Below, one piece after another: positions 1-9,927 of a stretch of DNA of 64,000 nucleotides. The stretch's first letter is position 1. Each line of letters opens with the position of its first letter. The stretch lies in contig OX243827.1 in assembly GCA_945859605.1 (NCBI GenBank), positions 28,809,641 through 28,873,640 on the forward strand. Reading direction: 5' to 3'. The notes under the pieces were generated by a model. That model was not told the origin of the DNA and searched no databases. It saw only the letters and a list, made by a program, of their open reading frames with translations. Source of the DNA: Lumbricus rubellus. Its lineage: Eukaryota > Annelida > Clitellata > Crassiclitellata > Lumbricidae. A program made the translations under genes and the position numbers.

Positions 1-218
1 CTGTTAATTATAAAACGCGATTACTAGAATTAAGGTTGTGCAAGCCGGTTGATTATTTACGGAGATTCTGCTGACTTTAAAGACATATTACATAGCTATT
101 GAAGAACAATATCTAGGCCGATCACAGATGTTAATTGTTAGCAACGCTTGTACATTATACTCAGTTGAATTGCTTAATTAAAATAAATCAACTCTGACGT
201 TAATAAAATAACTGAATA

Positions 219-3200
219 ATGGAAACTTCTATAAGGTCTGAGGATCACTCTGATGAGGAATTAGAGGAAGGCATAGCTGAAGGGGAGAAGGAAGGAACCC
301 CTGACCGTCTTGACGAATTAGAAGCAAAGGGTAAGCAAGTTGGGGAACTTTTACTAACTGTGTCAGAAACCCTGGGGTTGTTCATGGAACGACAGGAGTC
401 CCAATTCAAGAGCCTTAGTCAAGAGATAAGCCACTTACAAGAGCAACACCATCGGGGTAGTCTTTCCCGAGAAGAAGGTGAGGTAATGAGGGAAAAGAGA
501 AGGGAAGGGTGGACCACATCTTGGGATCGGGGATTTACACAATCTGTTGAAGGGGATTCGAACCCAGACGGTCTTCAATTAGAGGAAGCCGTTGTTCCCA
601 GACCGGGAACCGCAGACATATGTCGCCACTCGACCGAAGTCAATCCTGGTACCGATGAGAGACATCCCCGTCCTGAGGTGGAAGACCCAACCCTAAACTA
701 CGACTTTACCAGAGGGAAATCAATGGATCCCGTAGATCTTACCTACTTAGTTGAACCTGTAGTCTTACCTGACAGCAGAGAACCCCTTCAACAGTGCGGC
801 GCCTCGATTGAAATCCTAGGGCGGGCCCCTACCACTTGGGAGGCCGAAGAGCATTACCAGGGGTGGGACCCGAGGTCACGTGGGCTTCTTTCGAGGTGGG
901 GGCAGGCCGTTACACTTGGTACCAGAGCTAGTGGGGTTTTGAAATTAAGGTCAGATACAGAGGTTCAAATCCAATCTAGTGCAGATACAATTGACACCAG
1001 ATTAAGTAAGGTAAAAGTAAGCTCAGGTACATTTGGTCCTAGACTAAGTGAGGTTTGGGAACTAGGTTCAAATACAGCTGACGCTCAGGTCCAACTTAGT
1101 CAAGATACAAGGGCCAGAAAAGAACCCGAAATTGTTAGGAATGAAACTGTCTATCATAGAGATTTAAATACGATTTATGAAAGTTCTGACTATGAGTCGT
1201 ATTTGCGCATGAAACAAAACCGGTTAAATAATGATATAACCGAACAATTGAAATGCAATAGTGAAGACTCAGAAGTAACTGATATGCGGCCTTTACATCG
1301 ATTTGTGTTCGATTCAAATGCGATAGCTATAGGGCAAGACTGTTTGAAAACATGTACTAACTCTGGAATGTTAGTTGTAGATAAATCAAATGGGGATTTG
1401 TCGTTCACACGAGAGTACGACTGGGGTCCACGAGATGCACATCCTCGTCTCATGCCATCTGCAACTCCACGGGCTGCCACCTTCCCATACTCGTCGTACC
1501 AATTCATGAACGCTGAAACTGGAGACCTTCGACGATCGAATGAATTTCCTCCACGAATCATCTCTTCGAAGAATGTGGGTATGCACGACGTCCAGGTACG
1601 TGAAATGAAACCTGAATCAGAAAAGATCGCGTTCGCTTCTGCTTCGACTCCTCGTATGCCCACCCTGACGACATCTTCGAGTCGGCCGATAATGTCAACG
1701 ATGTCTTCGTCGGTAAAAACCCAGGTTACCCAGAGCTACGAATACTTACCTCGTGAGACAGTACAGCCCATCTTCGTACCCTACTACGGTCCAGTCTCGT
1801 ACAATGAACGGGTTGCCCTGGCGAAACAATTAATGCAGTGGCCAACAATGAAACCGATTGTCGCGGGTGGTCTCCAAGATGACCTGCCTAATCCGTTCAT
1901 ACTCGGGAGCGGTGTTGCCTCTGAAAAACCGCCCACAATCGTCAGCTCTTATGCTCGAGAGTTGTCGCCGAAAAAGGACACTGCTGAACCGTCTCGATCT
2001 GAACCAACTGCTCGTGAAAGGAAAGAACCTGCTGGGAAACTACCAACTGAATATTCAAATTTCCCAGATAGAAGAATGACATCGTCAATGAAGCTGGACC
2101 GATACAACGGTAAGACCTCAGTAGAAGTGTTCCTTAAGAAGTTCGAAGTATGTTCGAAAAGTAGCCGTTGGAGTGAAGAAGAGAGACTGGCCCAACTGAC
2201 GTGTGCGCTAGTAGAACCGGTAGACCAACTTCTGCATGAATTCGACTCGGAAGCCATCACCACCTGCACCGATCTAGTCGACCGTCTACGACTACGATAC
2301 GGAAGTTCGGACCAGGCAGCCTTGTACCAAACCAAACTGAATTCTCGCCGCCAGCAATCGGGGGAAGATCTCGGTCAGCTGGTACAAGACATTCGAAAGC
2401 TTATGATTTTAGCTTTCCCAGGACCGTCGTCCGCGCACAGTGAGACAATCGCTATTCGAGCTTTTCTTGACGCTCTGTCAGACAAGGACCTAGCTCTGAA
2501 AGTAAGAGAGCGGGAACCAGCCACGCTAGATAGCGCCTACAAAATCGCTCTTCGCTTGGAAGGTTACCGCCGCGCTGATGAAGGTACTACCGGGTTCCAC
2601 GACCGTCGACCCGGTCGCATCAAGACAGTGAGAGAAGTGGACGTCGACCTCGACGAAAAATTCAACCAGCTGCAAGAGACGCTGACCCGACGGATGAAAG
2701 AAATGTTCCAGAACCAGTTGAGTGCTACCTCAACTGAGGGTCAGTTCCGACAATGGCAGCCGCAACGCTCGTCACCATCCTGGAGAGGAACCGGAACCAA
2801 CAATCAGCCGTGGAACCGAAATAGAGACAATAACTTTCCTCGGGTGAAATGGGACAATCGTCGCTGCTATGAATGCAATCAACCGGGACATTTGGCTCGC
2901 GTTTGTCCAGAACGTCCCCAGAGGTCGCCACCGGATGAAGAAGTCGAAGAAACCGCCGGGAATCGAGAAGGTAACGTCAGACACGTCCAAGGTAGAAATG
3001 ATGCCTACCTCTCTGTGAAACTGAATGGCAAATCTCTTCTAGCCTTGCTTGACTCTGGCTGCGAAATGACATTATGTCCTGCTTCGCTAGTAGATCCTAA
3101 AGATGTGCAGAATTCTGAACAGTCCTTGTTAGCTGCTAACGGGTCTGCTATTCGTGTTGCGGGAGAGACAATACTGAAACTGCAAATCGACGGCCACGAA

Positions 3201-6200
3201 TTCAATATTCCCTGTTTAGTTACAGAACAGGTCTCTGAACTGATCCTTGGACTTTCTTGGATGAAACACGAAAATGTACTCTGGCATATCGGTCGCAACT
3301 GGATCCTGGTGGGAGGCTACAGATTTGAAGTGCAATCCAAACCTCGTGCCGGGCTGTGTCGTAAGATAGTAATTTCTCATGACACACTCGTCGTGGCAAA
3401 AAGTGAAATGGATGTTGAAAGTTATGCGCTCCTTTCAAACTTGAAAGCAATGACCGATTCCTGGGCTGTAAATCCGAAAGTGCTGGATTCCGGACTCATT
3501 CTAGCCGGAACATTGCTCCCTAACCGGAACTTCGATCTGCCGCTTCGGGTGATGAATCCCACCGATCAAGAACTCTGGCTGAAGAAAGGGGTTCAGTGTA
3601 CCGCCGAACCGGTTACGGTAATGGGAGAAGAGAAACTCTTGAGATCTTCGGCTGGGTGCGCGGCCGTTAACGAAACGTTGCCGAAATCTACCGACGCAGA
3701 AATCGCGGAGACCCTTTCTCCTTTGTGGAGAGACATTGCTGCCGATGTACCGGAGGAAGTACAGGAACGTCTCCGGCAAATCATCATCGCCAACCAGAGA
3801 GCCTTTTCAATGAATGAATGGGATTTGGGCTTCACCGATGTAATCCAACACGAAATAGAAACTGGAAACGAAAGCCCTGTTCGACAACCGCTACGTCGCC
3901 AGCCGTTGACGCTATTACCAGTCATTGATGAACAAGTGAACAACATGTTACAACAAAAGCTGATAGAACCGTCAGCCTCAGCCTGGGCAAGTAATGTGGT
4001 GATGGTGAAAAAACGAGACGGTACTCCAAGATTTTGCGTGGACTATCGAGCGGTCAACACTAAAACCCGGAAGGACGCCTACCCTCTACCTCTGATTAGC
4101 GAGAGTTTGGATACTCTAGCCGGAGCCAAATGGTTCAGCACTTTTGACCTTCGTGCAGGGTACCACCAGGTTGCAGTTCATCCAAGGGATCGCCCGAAGA
4201 CAGCTTTCATCACTAGAAGAGGAAGTTTTCAGTTTAGGGTGCTACCCTTCGGTCTCTGCAACTCGCCGGCCACGTTTTCGAGAATGATGAACCTTGTCAT
4301 GGCTGGACTGAATTTCGAGGTATGTCTGATTTACCTAGACGACATCATTGTCTTTGCCGAAGATCTTGAGACTCACTTGGAACGATTAACACAAGTGCTG
4401 GAAAGGTTGGCAACCGTCGGGTTGAAGTTGAAGCCTTCGAAATGTCACCTGCTGCAGCGCCGAGTGTTGTTCTTGGGTCACGTCGTAAGTGAGGAAGGCA
4501 TTATGACCGACCCAGAGAAAACTGTAGCGGTTAAGGAGTGGCCAACTCCTAGGAAGTTGCGAGACGTTCGCGCCTTCATTGGATTGTGTTCTTACTACAG
4601 AAAATTCGTGCCGAACTTCGCCAAAATCGCCCGACCGCTGCATGCGCTGACCAAAAAGGGGTTTCGCTTTCAATGGTTCAACGAGTGCGAGGCTGCCTTC
4701 TCTCACCTGAAGCGACTCCTGACTGAATCACCCATCCTGGCCTTACCCAATGATGATGGGTTGTACATTCTTGATACGGACGCGTCCGGCGAGGCCATAG
4801 GAGCAGTCCTTTCACAAATCCAAGGCGGGCAAGAACGCGTAGTTTGCTACGGTAGCCGACTCTGTTCTACGGCGGAGCAGAACTACGACGTGACGAAGCG
4901 AGAACTTCTGGCCATCGTCTACTTTCTAAAGACCTATCGACAGTATTTGCTGGGGCGTCGATTCTTGCTACGCACCGATCACTCCGCCTTGCAATGGCTG
5001 AGGAGGACGCCGCTTCCTATCGGACAACAGGCCAGATGGCTGGCCATAACGGAAGAATTCGAGTTCGATATCCAGCATCGAGCCGGAACTGCGCACCAGA
5101 ACGCGGACGCCCTGTCGCGCATGCCGCAACAAGTCCAAGTCATCCGTGAAACGACGGGCCTCCGTGGGGGAGCGGTGGATCTACCGACCGATTGGGACCG
5201 AACAACCATTCGAGATGAACAACGAGCCGACCGCGAGCTGGGCTGGGTTATCCAAAAGAAGCTCAGCTCTGATGATCCTCCCTCTTACGACGAATTGCGT
5301 AGTCAAAGCGGAACTGTAAAGAACTTGGTAGCCCAATGGCCGCAGCTGGAACTCCACAGGGAACTGCTCACCCGGAGCTGGCTCCACGCAGATGATGGGC
5401 AAGTTGCGAACCGACAACTGATTCCCCCGCGTAGTCGACGATCTTCGTTAATACGGCTCGCTCATGAAGGAATTACTGGAGGGCACATGGGTATCAGACG
5501 TACCCTCGCTCAACTCCAAAAGAGAGCTTACTGGCCGGGGTGGAGAGAGGATGTACGAATGGCACTTCGGCGGTGTGTCCCGTGCGCCCAGTATCACCGC
5601 GGAAAGACGCCCAGACAGGGTCGTCTCCAACCGATGTCCGTGGGAGCCCCGATGGAATGTTTGGGGGTAGACATCACTGGACCGCATCCCACCTCCAGTA
5701 AAGGATACCGGTATATCCTTACTGCCGTGGACCACTTCACCCGCTGGGCGGAAGCCTATCCGATCCGCAACCAGGAGGCGACGACCGTGGCACGAGTCCT
5801 AGTCGAGGAAGTCTTCTGTCGGTTCGGTTGCCCGCGACAAATCTTGACAGACCAAGGCCCCTGCTTCGAGGCGAACCTGTTCAAGGAAATGTGTCGTCAC
5901 CTCCAGATCGACAAGCTGCGGACCACGCCGTACAAACCAAGTACCAACGGAGCCGTGGAGAGGTTTCACAGAACCTTGAACACCCTGCTCGGGAAGGTGG
6001 TAGCCCAGAACCAGCGCGACTGGGATGTGCATCTTCCCTACGTCCTCGCCGCCTATCGAGCAAGTGAAAGTGAAAGCACCGGATTCACACCTAACCGGCT
6101 GTTCCTGTCAAGAGAGTTGTGCATGCCGATCGATTTAGTTTTAGGAGATGTCCAAGTTGCAAATGCTTTGTCTAGCACCGATGATTTTGTTGTGAATCAA

Positions 6201-6650
6201 ATTGAGAATGTGCAAAATAACTTTGAAATTGCTCGAAGATTTATGCATCGCCATGTCACTAACAGAAATTTCCGGTATGATATGAGAGTGAAGCCCGCTA
6301 GGTTTCCCATAGGGTCATGGGTTTGGTACTTCTATCCACGGAGACGCCCTGGGATTAAGGATAAGTGGAATAAACTTTACACTGGACCCTATAAGGTAAT
6401 CGAACAGCTGAGTCCGGTCCTTTTTAAGATTCAGAAATCCGCACGCTCGCAAGCCAAATTGGTTTACATTGACAAACTTAAATTGTTTGTGGGGGACCCT
6501 CCAGGAGAGTGGAATGAGATAGAAGACCTAGATCCGGCAGGTCCTTTAGACTTGGAGACCCTGAATGGATTGAATAATCCTGAAGTTGAGGAATTAATGT
6601 CCGATGCGAGACCTCGCAGGAACATTGTTCGCCCCGTAAGATATAGGTAA
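219..6650 (+). CDS. gag-pol polyprotein of Ty3/gypsy element
   Basis: A single uninterrupted 2143-residue ORF fuses gag and pol. Domains seen in order: a long acidic N-terminal region of unknown role; a retrotransposon gag segment around residues 625-790; a CCHC zinc knuckle (about 883-896); an aspartic protease with D945-S-G; a reverse transcriptase with the YLDD box at 1372-1375; an RNase H with catalytic Asp near 1521; an integrase with an HHCC zinc domain from H1749 and the triad D1818, D1878, E1914 (D,D35E spacing); then a GPY/F-like module near residue 2050. All key catalytic residues are present and there is no internal stop or frameshift between gag and pol. It looks coding-competent and young. 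The first ATG is used because it opens the frame after a 218-base leader repeated at the second copy. Confidence 0.95.
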   Translation: METSIRSEDHSDEELEEGIAEGEKEGTPDRLDELEAKGKQVGELLLTVSETLGLFMERQESQFKSLSQEISHLQEQHHRGSLSREEGEVMREKRREGWTTSWDRGFTQSVEGDSNPDGLQLEEAVVPRPGTADICRHSTEVNPGTDERHPRPEVEDPTLNYDFTRGKSMDPVDLTYLVEPVVLPDSREPLQQCGASIEILGRAPTTWEAEEHYQGWDPRSRGLLSRWGQAVTLGTRASGVLKLRSDTEVQIQSSADTIDTRLSKVKVSSGTFGPRLSEVWELGSNTADAQVQLSQDTRARKEPEIVRNETVYHRDLNTIYESSDYESYLRMKQNRLNNDITEQLKCNSEDSEVTDMRPLHRFVFDSNAIAIGQDCLKTCTNSGMLVVDKSNGDLSFTREYDWGPRDAHPRLMPSATPRAATFPYSSYQFMNAETGDLRRSNEFPPRIISSKNVGMHDVQVREMKPESEKIAFASASTPRMPTLTTSSSRPIMSTMSSSVKTQVTQSYEYLPRETVQPIFVPYYGPVSYNERVALAKQLMQWPTMKPIVAGGLQDDLPNPFILGSGVASEKPPTIVSSYARELSPKKDTAEPSRSEPTARERKEPAGKLPTEYSNFPDRRMTSSMKLDRYNGKTSVEVFLKKFEVCSKSSRWSEEERLAQLTCALVEPVDQLLHEFDSEAITTCTDLVDRLRLRYGSSDQAALYQTKLNSRRQQSGEDLGQLVQDIRKLMILAFPGPSSAHSETIAIRAFLDALSDKDLALKVREREPATLDSAYKIALRLEGYRRADEGTTGFHDRRPGRIKTVREVDVDLDEKFNQLQETLTRRMKEMFQNQLSATSTEGQFRQWQPQRSSPSWRGTGTNNQPWNRNRDNNFPRVKWDNRRCYECNQPGHLARVCPERPQRSPPDEEVEETAGNREGNVRHVQGRNDAYLSVKLNGKSLLALLDSGCEMTLCPASLVDPKDVQNSEQSLLAANGSAIRVAGETILKLQIDGHEFNIPCLVTEQVSELILGLSWMKHENVLWHIGRNWILVGGYRFEVQSKPRAGLCRKIVISHDTLVVAKSEMDVESYALLSNLKAMTDSWAVNPKVLDSGLILAGTLLPNRNFDLPLRVMNPTDQELWLKKGVQCTAEPVTVMGEEKLLRSSAGCAAVNETLPKSTDAEIAETLSPLWRDIAADVPEEVQERLRQIIIANQRAFSMNEWDLGFTDVIQHEIETGNESPVRQPLRRQPLTLLPVIDEQVNNMLQQKLIEPSASAWASNVVMVKKRDGTPRFCVDYRAVNTKTRKDAYPLPLISESLDTLAGAKWFSTFDLRAGYHQVAVHPRDRPKTAFITRRGSFQFRVLPFGLCNSPATFSRMMNLVMAGLNFEVCLIYLDDIIVFAEDLETHLERLTQVLERLATVGLKLKPSKCHLLQRRVLFLGHVVSEEGIMTDPEKTVAVKEWPTPRKLRDVRAFIGLCSYYRKFVPNFAKIARPLHALTKKGFRFQWFNECEAAFSHLKRLLTESPILALPNDDGLYILDTDASGEAIGAVLSQIQGGQERVVCYGSRLCSTAEQNYDVTKRELLAIVYFLKTYRQYLLGRRFLLRTDHSALQWLRRTPLPIGQQARWLAITEEFEFDIQHRAGTAHQNADALSRMPQQVQVIRETTGLRGGAVDLPTDWDRTTIRDEQRADRELGWVIQKKLSSDDPPSYDELRSQSGTVKNLVAQWPQLELHRELLTRSWLHADDGQVANRQLIPPRSRRSSLIRLAHEGITGGHMGIRRTLAQLQKRAYWPGWREDVRMALRRCVPCAQYHRGKTPRQGRLQPMSVGAPMECLGVDITGPHPTSSKGYRYILTAVDHFTRWAEAYPIRNQEATTVARVLVEEVFCRFGCPRQILTDQGPCFEANLFKEMCRHLQIDKLRTTPYKPSTNGAVERFHRTLNTLLGKVVAQNQRDWDVHLPYVLAAYRASESESTGFTPNRLFLSRELCMPIDLVLGDVQVANALSSTDDFVVNQIENVQNNFEIARRFMHRHVTNRNFRYDMRVKPARFPIGSWVWYFYPRRRPGIKDKWNKLYTGPYKVIEQLSPVLFKIQKSARSQAKLVYIDKLKLFVGDPPGEWNEIEDLDPAGPLDLETLNGLNNPEVEELMSDARPRRNIVRPVRYR

Positions 6651-7015
6651 CGTATAGCTAGTGTAAGATAATATCGCGTAATGGCGATCGGTTTAGGCTT
6701 TGGCGAGAAGCCTGGTTTTAGTTCCTTCGGATGAGAACAAATACATATAAATTTTTGTTTCTAGACTTGATCTAGGTTAGATCATGGGGGTAGGTAAGAT
6801 TGTTTACTTGTCGTTTTACTTGCATTGTTTTCTTTGTTGCCACGAAGAAGGGCAAGAATGCTGTGCTTGTTTGTAGTATAGAAGATGTAATTGCATAACC
6901 ATGATTAATTGTATAATCTACGACGAGATTATTGGCTATTTTGAATTCTATATGGTTAGTGAAGGCAGGTTCAGATGTAGAATAGTGGGTTGTAATTGTC
7001 CAGACAGCGTTACGG

Positions 7016-7277
7016 GTCTGTTCTATTATATTCCGTCCTGTAAGGTGGACGTAGAAAGTCTATGGCATAAGTCAGGGAGAAATCCGTACTAGCTTCTTGG
7101 GTATGTTTCCCTGAATAGTAAATCCTTTGTTTGCTAGTTCCGGAAGGTCTGCTCTGTTATGCTCCGTCTTGTAAGGTAGACGTCGACAGACTATTACATA
7201 GGTCAAGGAGAAATCCGTCCTAGTGTGGCTTGGGTTTGCTTCACTAAGCAGTAAAGCCTTTGCTTAATAGTTCAGCC
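7016..7277. repeat. Imperfect tandem duplication in retroelement 3' region
   Basis: Two copies of a unit of about 131 bp lie back to back (7016-7146 and 7147-7277). Both contain GTCTG near the start, a CCGTC-TTGTAAGG-type block, the word GGAGAAATCCGT and a GCAGTAAA/ATAGTAAA block. They lie between the pol stop and the purine tract, in DNA with no convincing ORF. Confidence 0.75.
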
Positions 7278-7834
7278 CTAGTAACATGTAAGGTGGATAA
7301 TGAGGTGTTGATTGCCCATCGTTGATAGCGATAGTATGTTGAGCTAAGGAAGAGAGTTTTCCTAGAAATCTCTTTGGTTACGGGTGAAGATAGAATTTAA
7401 AGAAATAGTCTTCCTTTATTGTGTAATGTGCATTTGATTCATAGTATTGGTTACCTGTTAAATTGGAATCTAATGTGCTGATTTGTTAGCATAATAGTAT
7501 TGTAAGATTTGGTGCCGGAGCAGGGAATATGTGTTCGGAAGACATTTAAGTATCCTAGTAAGTGGCTCCGTGCAAGTGATGGATTAGGACTGATGATTAT
7601 AATTTGTGTTAACTGTGAATTTGATTCAGCACAGAGATTCTTTGTGATAACCTTAAATTGCTGATGTCAGTTTCGTGATGTGCATAAGTGTAGACTTGAT
7701 TTATTTTAGGCATGAACATACCGAGTTGTCGGTACAACTTGTGTTATATCAGGTGTTAGTTAAGGATTGCTTGTTTATATTGTTTGGTTTCGGACCCTGT
7801 TCTGGAAATTTTCCATTAAGTGGAAAATTGGATT

Positions 7835-7845
7835 AAGTGGGGGGG
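7835..7845 (+). promoter_or_regulatory. Polypurine tract of the gypsy element
   Basis: AAGTGGGGGGG directly precedes TGTGTAACG, the usual context for plus-strand priming next to an LTR that starts with TG. Confidence 0.7.
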
Positions 7846-8600
7846 TGTGTAACGTCCTATGAGGCCGCTACAATTTAACGTCCTTGTAAGGCCGCTTTTA
7901 CTTACTTACCAAATTATTTTATTAGATATCGCGGTTCTATTTTTAGTCCATCACATAGATGGTATATTTCTGCGAAGGTCGTCATGACGACAGGAGACTA
8001 CTGTATTCGAGGCTTCTGTCGAGGCTTCTGAGTCCTCTTATGGTAGCCAATCGCAGTAGTTTCCCCGTCCTATCAGAGGCCGAGGTTTGCCTCCGACGGT
8101 CGCTCTTGCGTGGCAGCCGTTGATTGGTTGATCCGGATCACGTGACCGCTTCCAACGCCGAAAAGCGCAGTCGACTGGAAGTTTTCATCGGAGTGAGAGG
8201 TCGGCTCGTGTAGACATGAAATTCTGTATATTCGGGGTCTAAAAATGCTGAATGTGTGGCTGATTGCCTGATTTCATGAATATGAATATACCGTTGACTA
8301 AGCGACTGGCTTTGGGACAGTTTGCAGTTGATTCTGTGTGAATCTTTATTGTCATATATTCCAATATTCGGACAAGAAATCTTCCGATCTTCTTTTCAAA
8401 TTTGAATGCGAGTGTTGGCCAAATTGCACGGAAATTGCCAGGGAAGTATTAATTAATCTAATTGCTCCATAACAGATTCCGAAACCAAGGGTAGTTAATT
8501 AATTAGATATTAATGTTCATTGATAATAGGAATTGAAACCTAAGTTGATATTGTATTTCGGTTAAAAGCTACAGTCCGAATTGTGATTCATTATACCTGA
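7846..8600 (+). repeat. LTR of the gypsy element (3' boundary uncertain)
   Basis: This begins TGTGTAACG after the polypurine tract. Near its start it carries a short direct repeat (7850-7869 and 7876-7896, TAACGTCC...GGCCGCT). No ORF is seen. The right end given is only the point where sequence equal to window base 1 begins. The LTR may continue into 8601-8818, and the matching 5' LTR lies mostly left of the window. Confidence 0.55.
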
Positions 8601-8818
8601 CTGTTAATTATAAAACGCGATTACTAGAATTAAGGTTGTGCAAGCCGGTTGATTATTTACGGAGATTCTGCTGACTTTAAAGACATATTACATAGCTATT
8701 GAAGAACAATATCTAGGCCGATCACAGATGTTAATTGTTAGCAACGCTTGTACATTATACTCAGTTGAATTGCTTAATTAAAATAAATCAACTCTGACGT
8801 TAATAAAATAACTGAATA

Positions 8819-9523
8819 ATGGAAACTTCTATAAGGTCTGAGGATCACTCTGATGAGGAATTAGAGGAAGGCATAGCTGAAGGGGAGAAGGAAGGAACCC
8901 CTGACCGTCTTGACGAATTAGAAGCAAAGGGTAAGCAAGTTGGGGAACTTTTACTAACTGTGTCAGAAACCCTGGGGTTGTTCATGGAACGACAGGAGTC
9001 CCAATTCAAGAGCCTTAGTCAAGAGATAAGCCACTTACAAGAGCAACACCATCGGGGTAGTCTTTCCCGAGAAGAAGGTGAGGTAATGAGGGAAAAGAGA
9101 AGGGAAGGGTGGACCACATCTTGGGATCGGGGATTTACACAATCTGTTGAAGGGGATTCGAACCCAGACGGTCTTCAATTAGAGGAAGCCGTTGTTCCCA
9201 GACCGGGAACCGCAGACATATGTCGCCACTCGACCGAAGTCAATCCTGGTACCGATGAGAGACATCCCCGTCCTGAGGTGGAAGACCCAACCCTAAACTA
9301 CGACTTTACCAGAGGGAAATCAATGGATCCCGTAGATCTTACCTACTTAGTTGAACCTGTAGTCTTACCTGACAGCAGAGAACCCCTTCAACAGTGCGGC
9401 GCCTCGATTGAAATCCTAGGGCGGGCCCCTACCACTTGGGAGGCCGAAGAGCATTACCAGGGGTGGGACCCGAGGTCACGTGGGCTTCTTTCGAGGTGGG
9501 GGCAGGCCGTTACATCTACATGA
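8819..9523 (+). pseudogene. Truncated gag of the second gypsy copy
   Basis: It matches the first 232 codons of the upstream gag-pol ORF wherever compared, then leaves homology after base 9514 and reaches a stop at 9521-9523. Everything from the gag core onward (zinc knuckle, protease, reverse transcriptase, integrase) is missing. An LTR element does not integrate with an end inside gag, so the break points to a later deletion, recombination, or a mis-join in the assembly. Confidence 0.85.
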
Positions 9524-9927
9524 CTAAGTAGTTGCTCAAAGGACCTGTCCATCGACATCATTTCAGGCTGTTCATATTGCATTTTTATTTCTAGCCAGTC
9601 TATTTTCACTTGTAGGTATTCGGAGGGCGCGTAAGGCTCCACTACAATATTTTTGGCCAGGACTTCCTCCATGTGATTTGTGTAACGTAATGATATTGCT
9701 TCGTTTTAACCTGTCATCCCGAGGCAGTTCAATTAGTGTAGACCGGTAGCACGATGCATTGATCTCTTGCTCAATGCTGCCTGACAGCTGGGCTTATCAG
9801 CTGAGTATGCCAAGAGACATATTAATGATTAGCTAAATAATATAATTAAAATTTTAGTTGCAAAGTACTGTTGTTCATAACCAAAGTTATGCATCTTTTG
9901 TGCTTAATATAAATTATTGTCTGACAG
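9515..9927. other. Spacer between truncated retroelement and first IgR1 exon
   Basis: No IgR exon matching exons 1-4 of the paralogues is recognisable here. A minus-strand open frame (9672 down to the junction) encodes about 50 residues of unknown type. It crosses into retroelement sequence, so I treat it as unproven. The rest is AT-rich and looks intronic. Confidence 0.5.

Larger units (their letters stand above)
1..9514 (+). mobile_element. Ty3/gypsy LTR retrotransposon with tandem truncated second copy
   Basis: The first unit holds one long gag-pol ORF (219-6650), a 1.2-kb 3' non-coding region, a purine-rich tract (AAGTGGGGGGG, 7835-7845) and an LTR that probably begins TGTGTAACG at 7846. 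The sequence from base 1 then starts again at 8601 (constant offset 8600) and runs without visible difference to 914/9514, where the second copy stops inside gag. The arrangement is thus internal-LTR-truncated internal, with no closing 3' LTR. Window base 1 already lies inside the LTR/leader, so the true left end is outside. I could not place the LTR 3' end, because the 218-base leader has no TGG-type primer-binding site. No env-like ORF follows pol. Confidence 0.88.

Noticed and set aside
1135..6063. Minus-strand and alternative-frame open frames under the gypsy gag-pol gene
   Set aside because: They are shadows of a long, domain-complete plus-strand ORF and have no recognisable motifs.
6901..7092. 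63-residue ORF after gag-pol as a possible accessory or env gene
   Set aside because: Too short, no signal peptide or membrane segment, and it overlaps the 131-bp tandem repeat.
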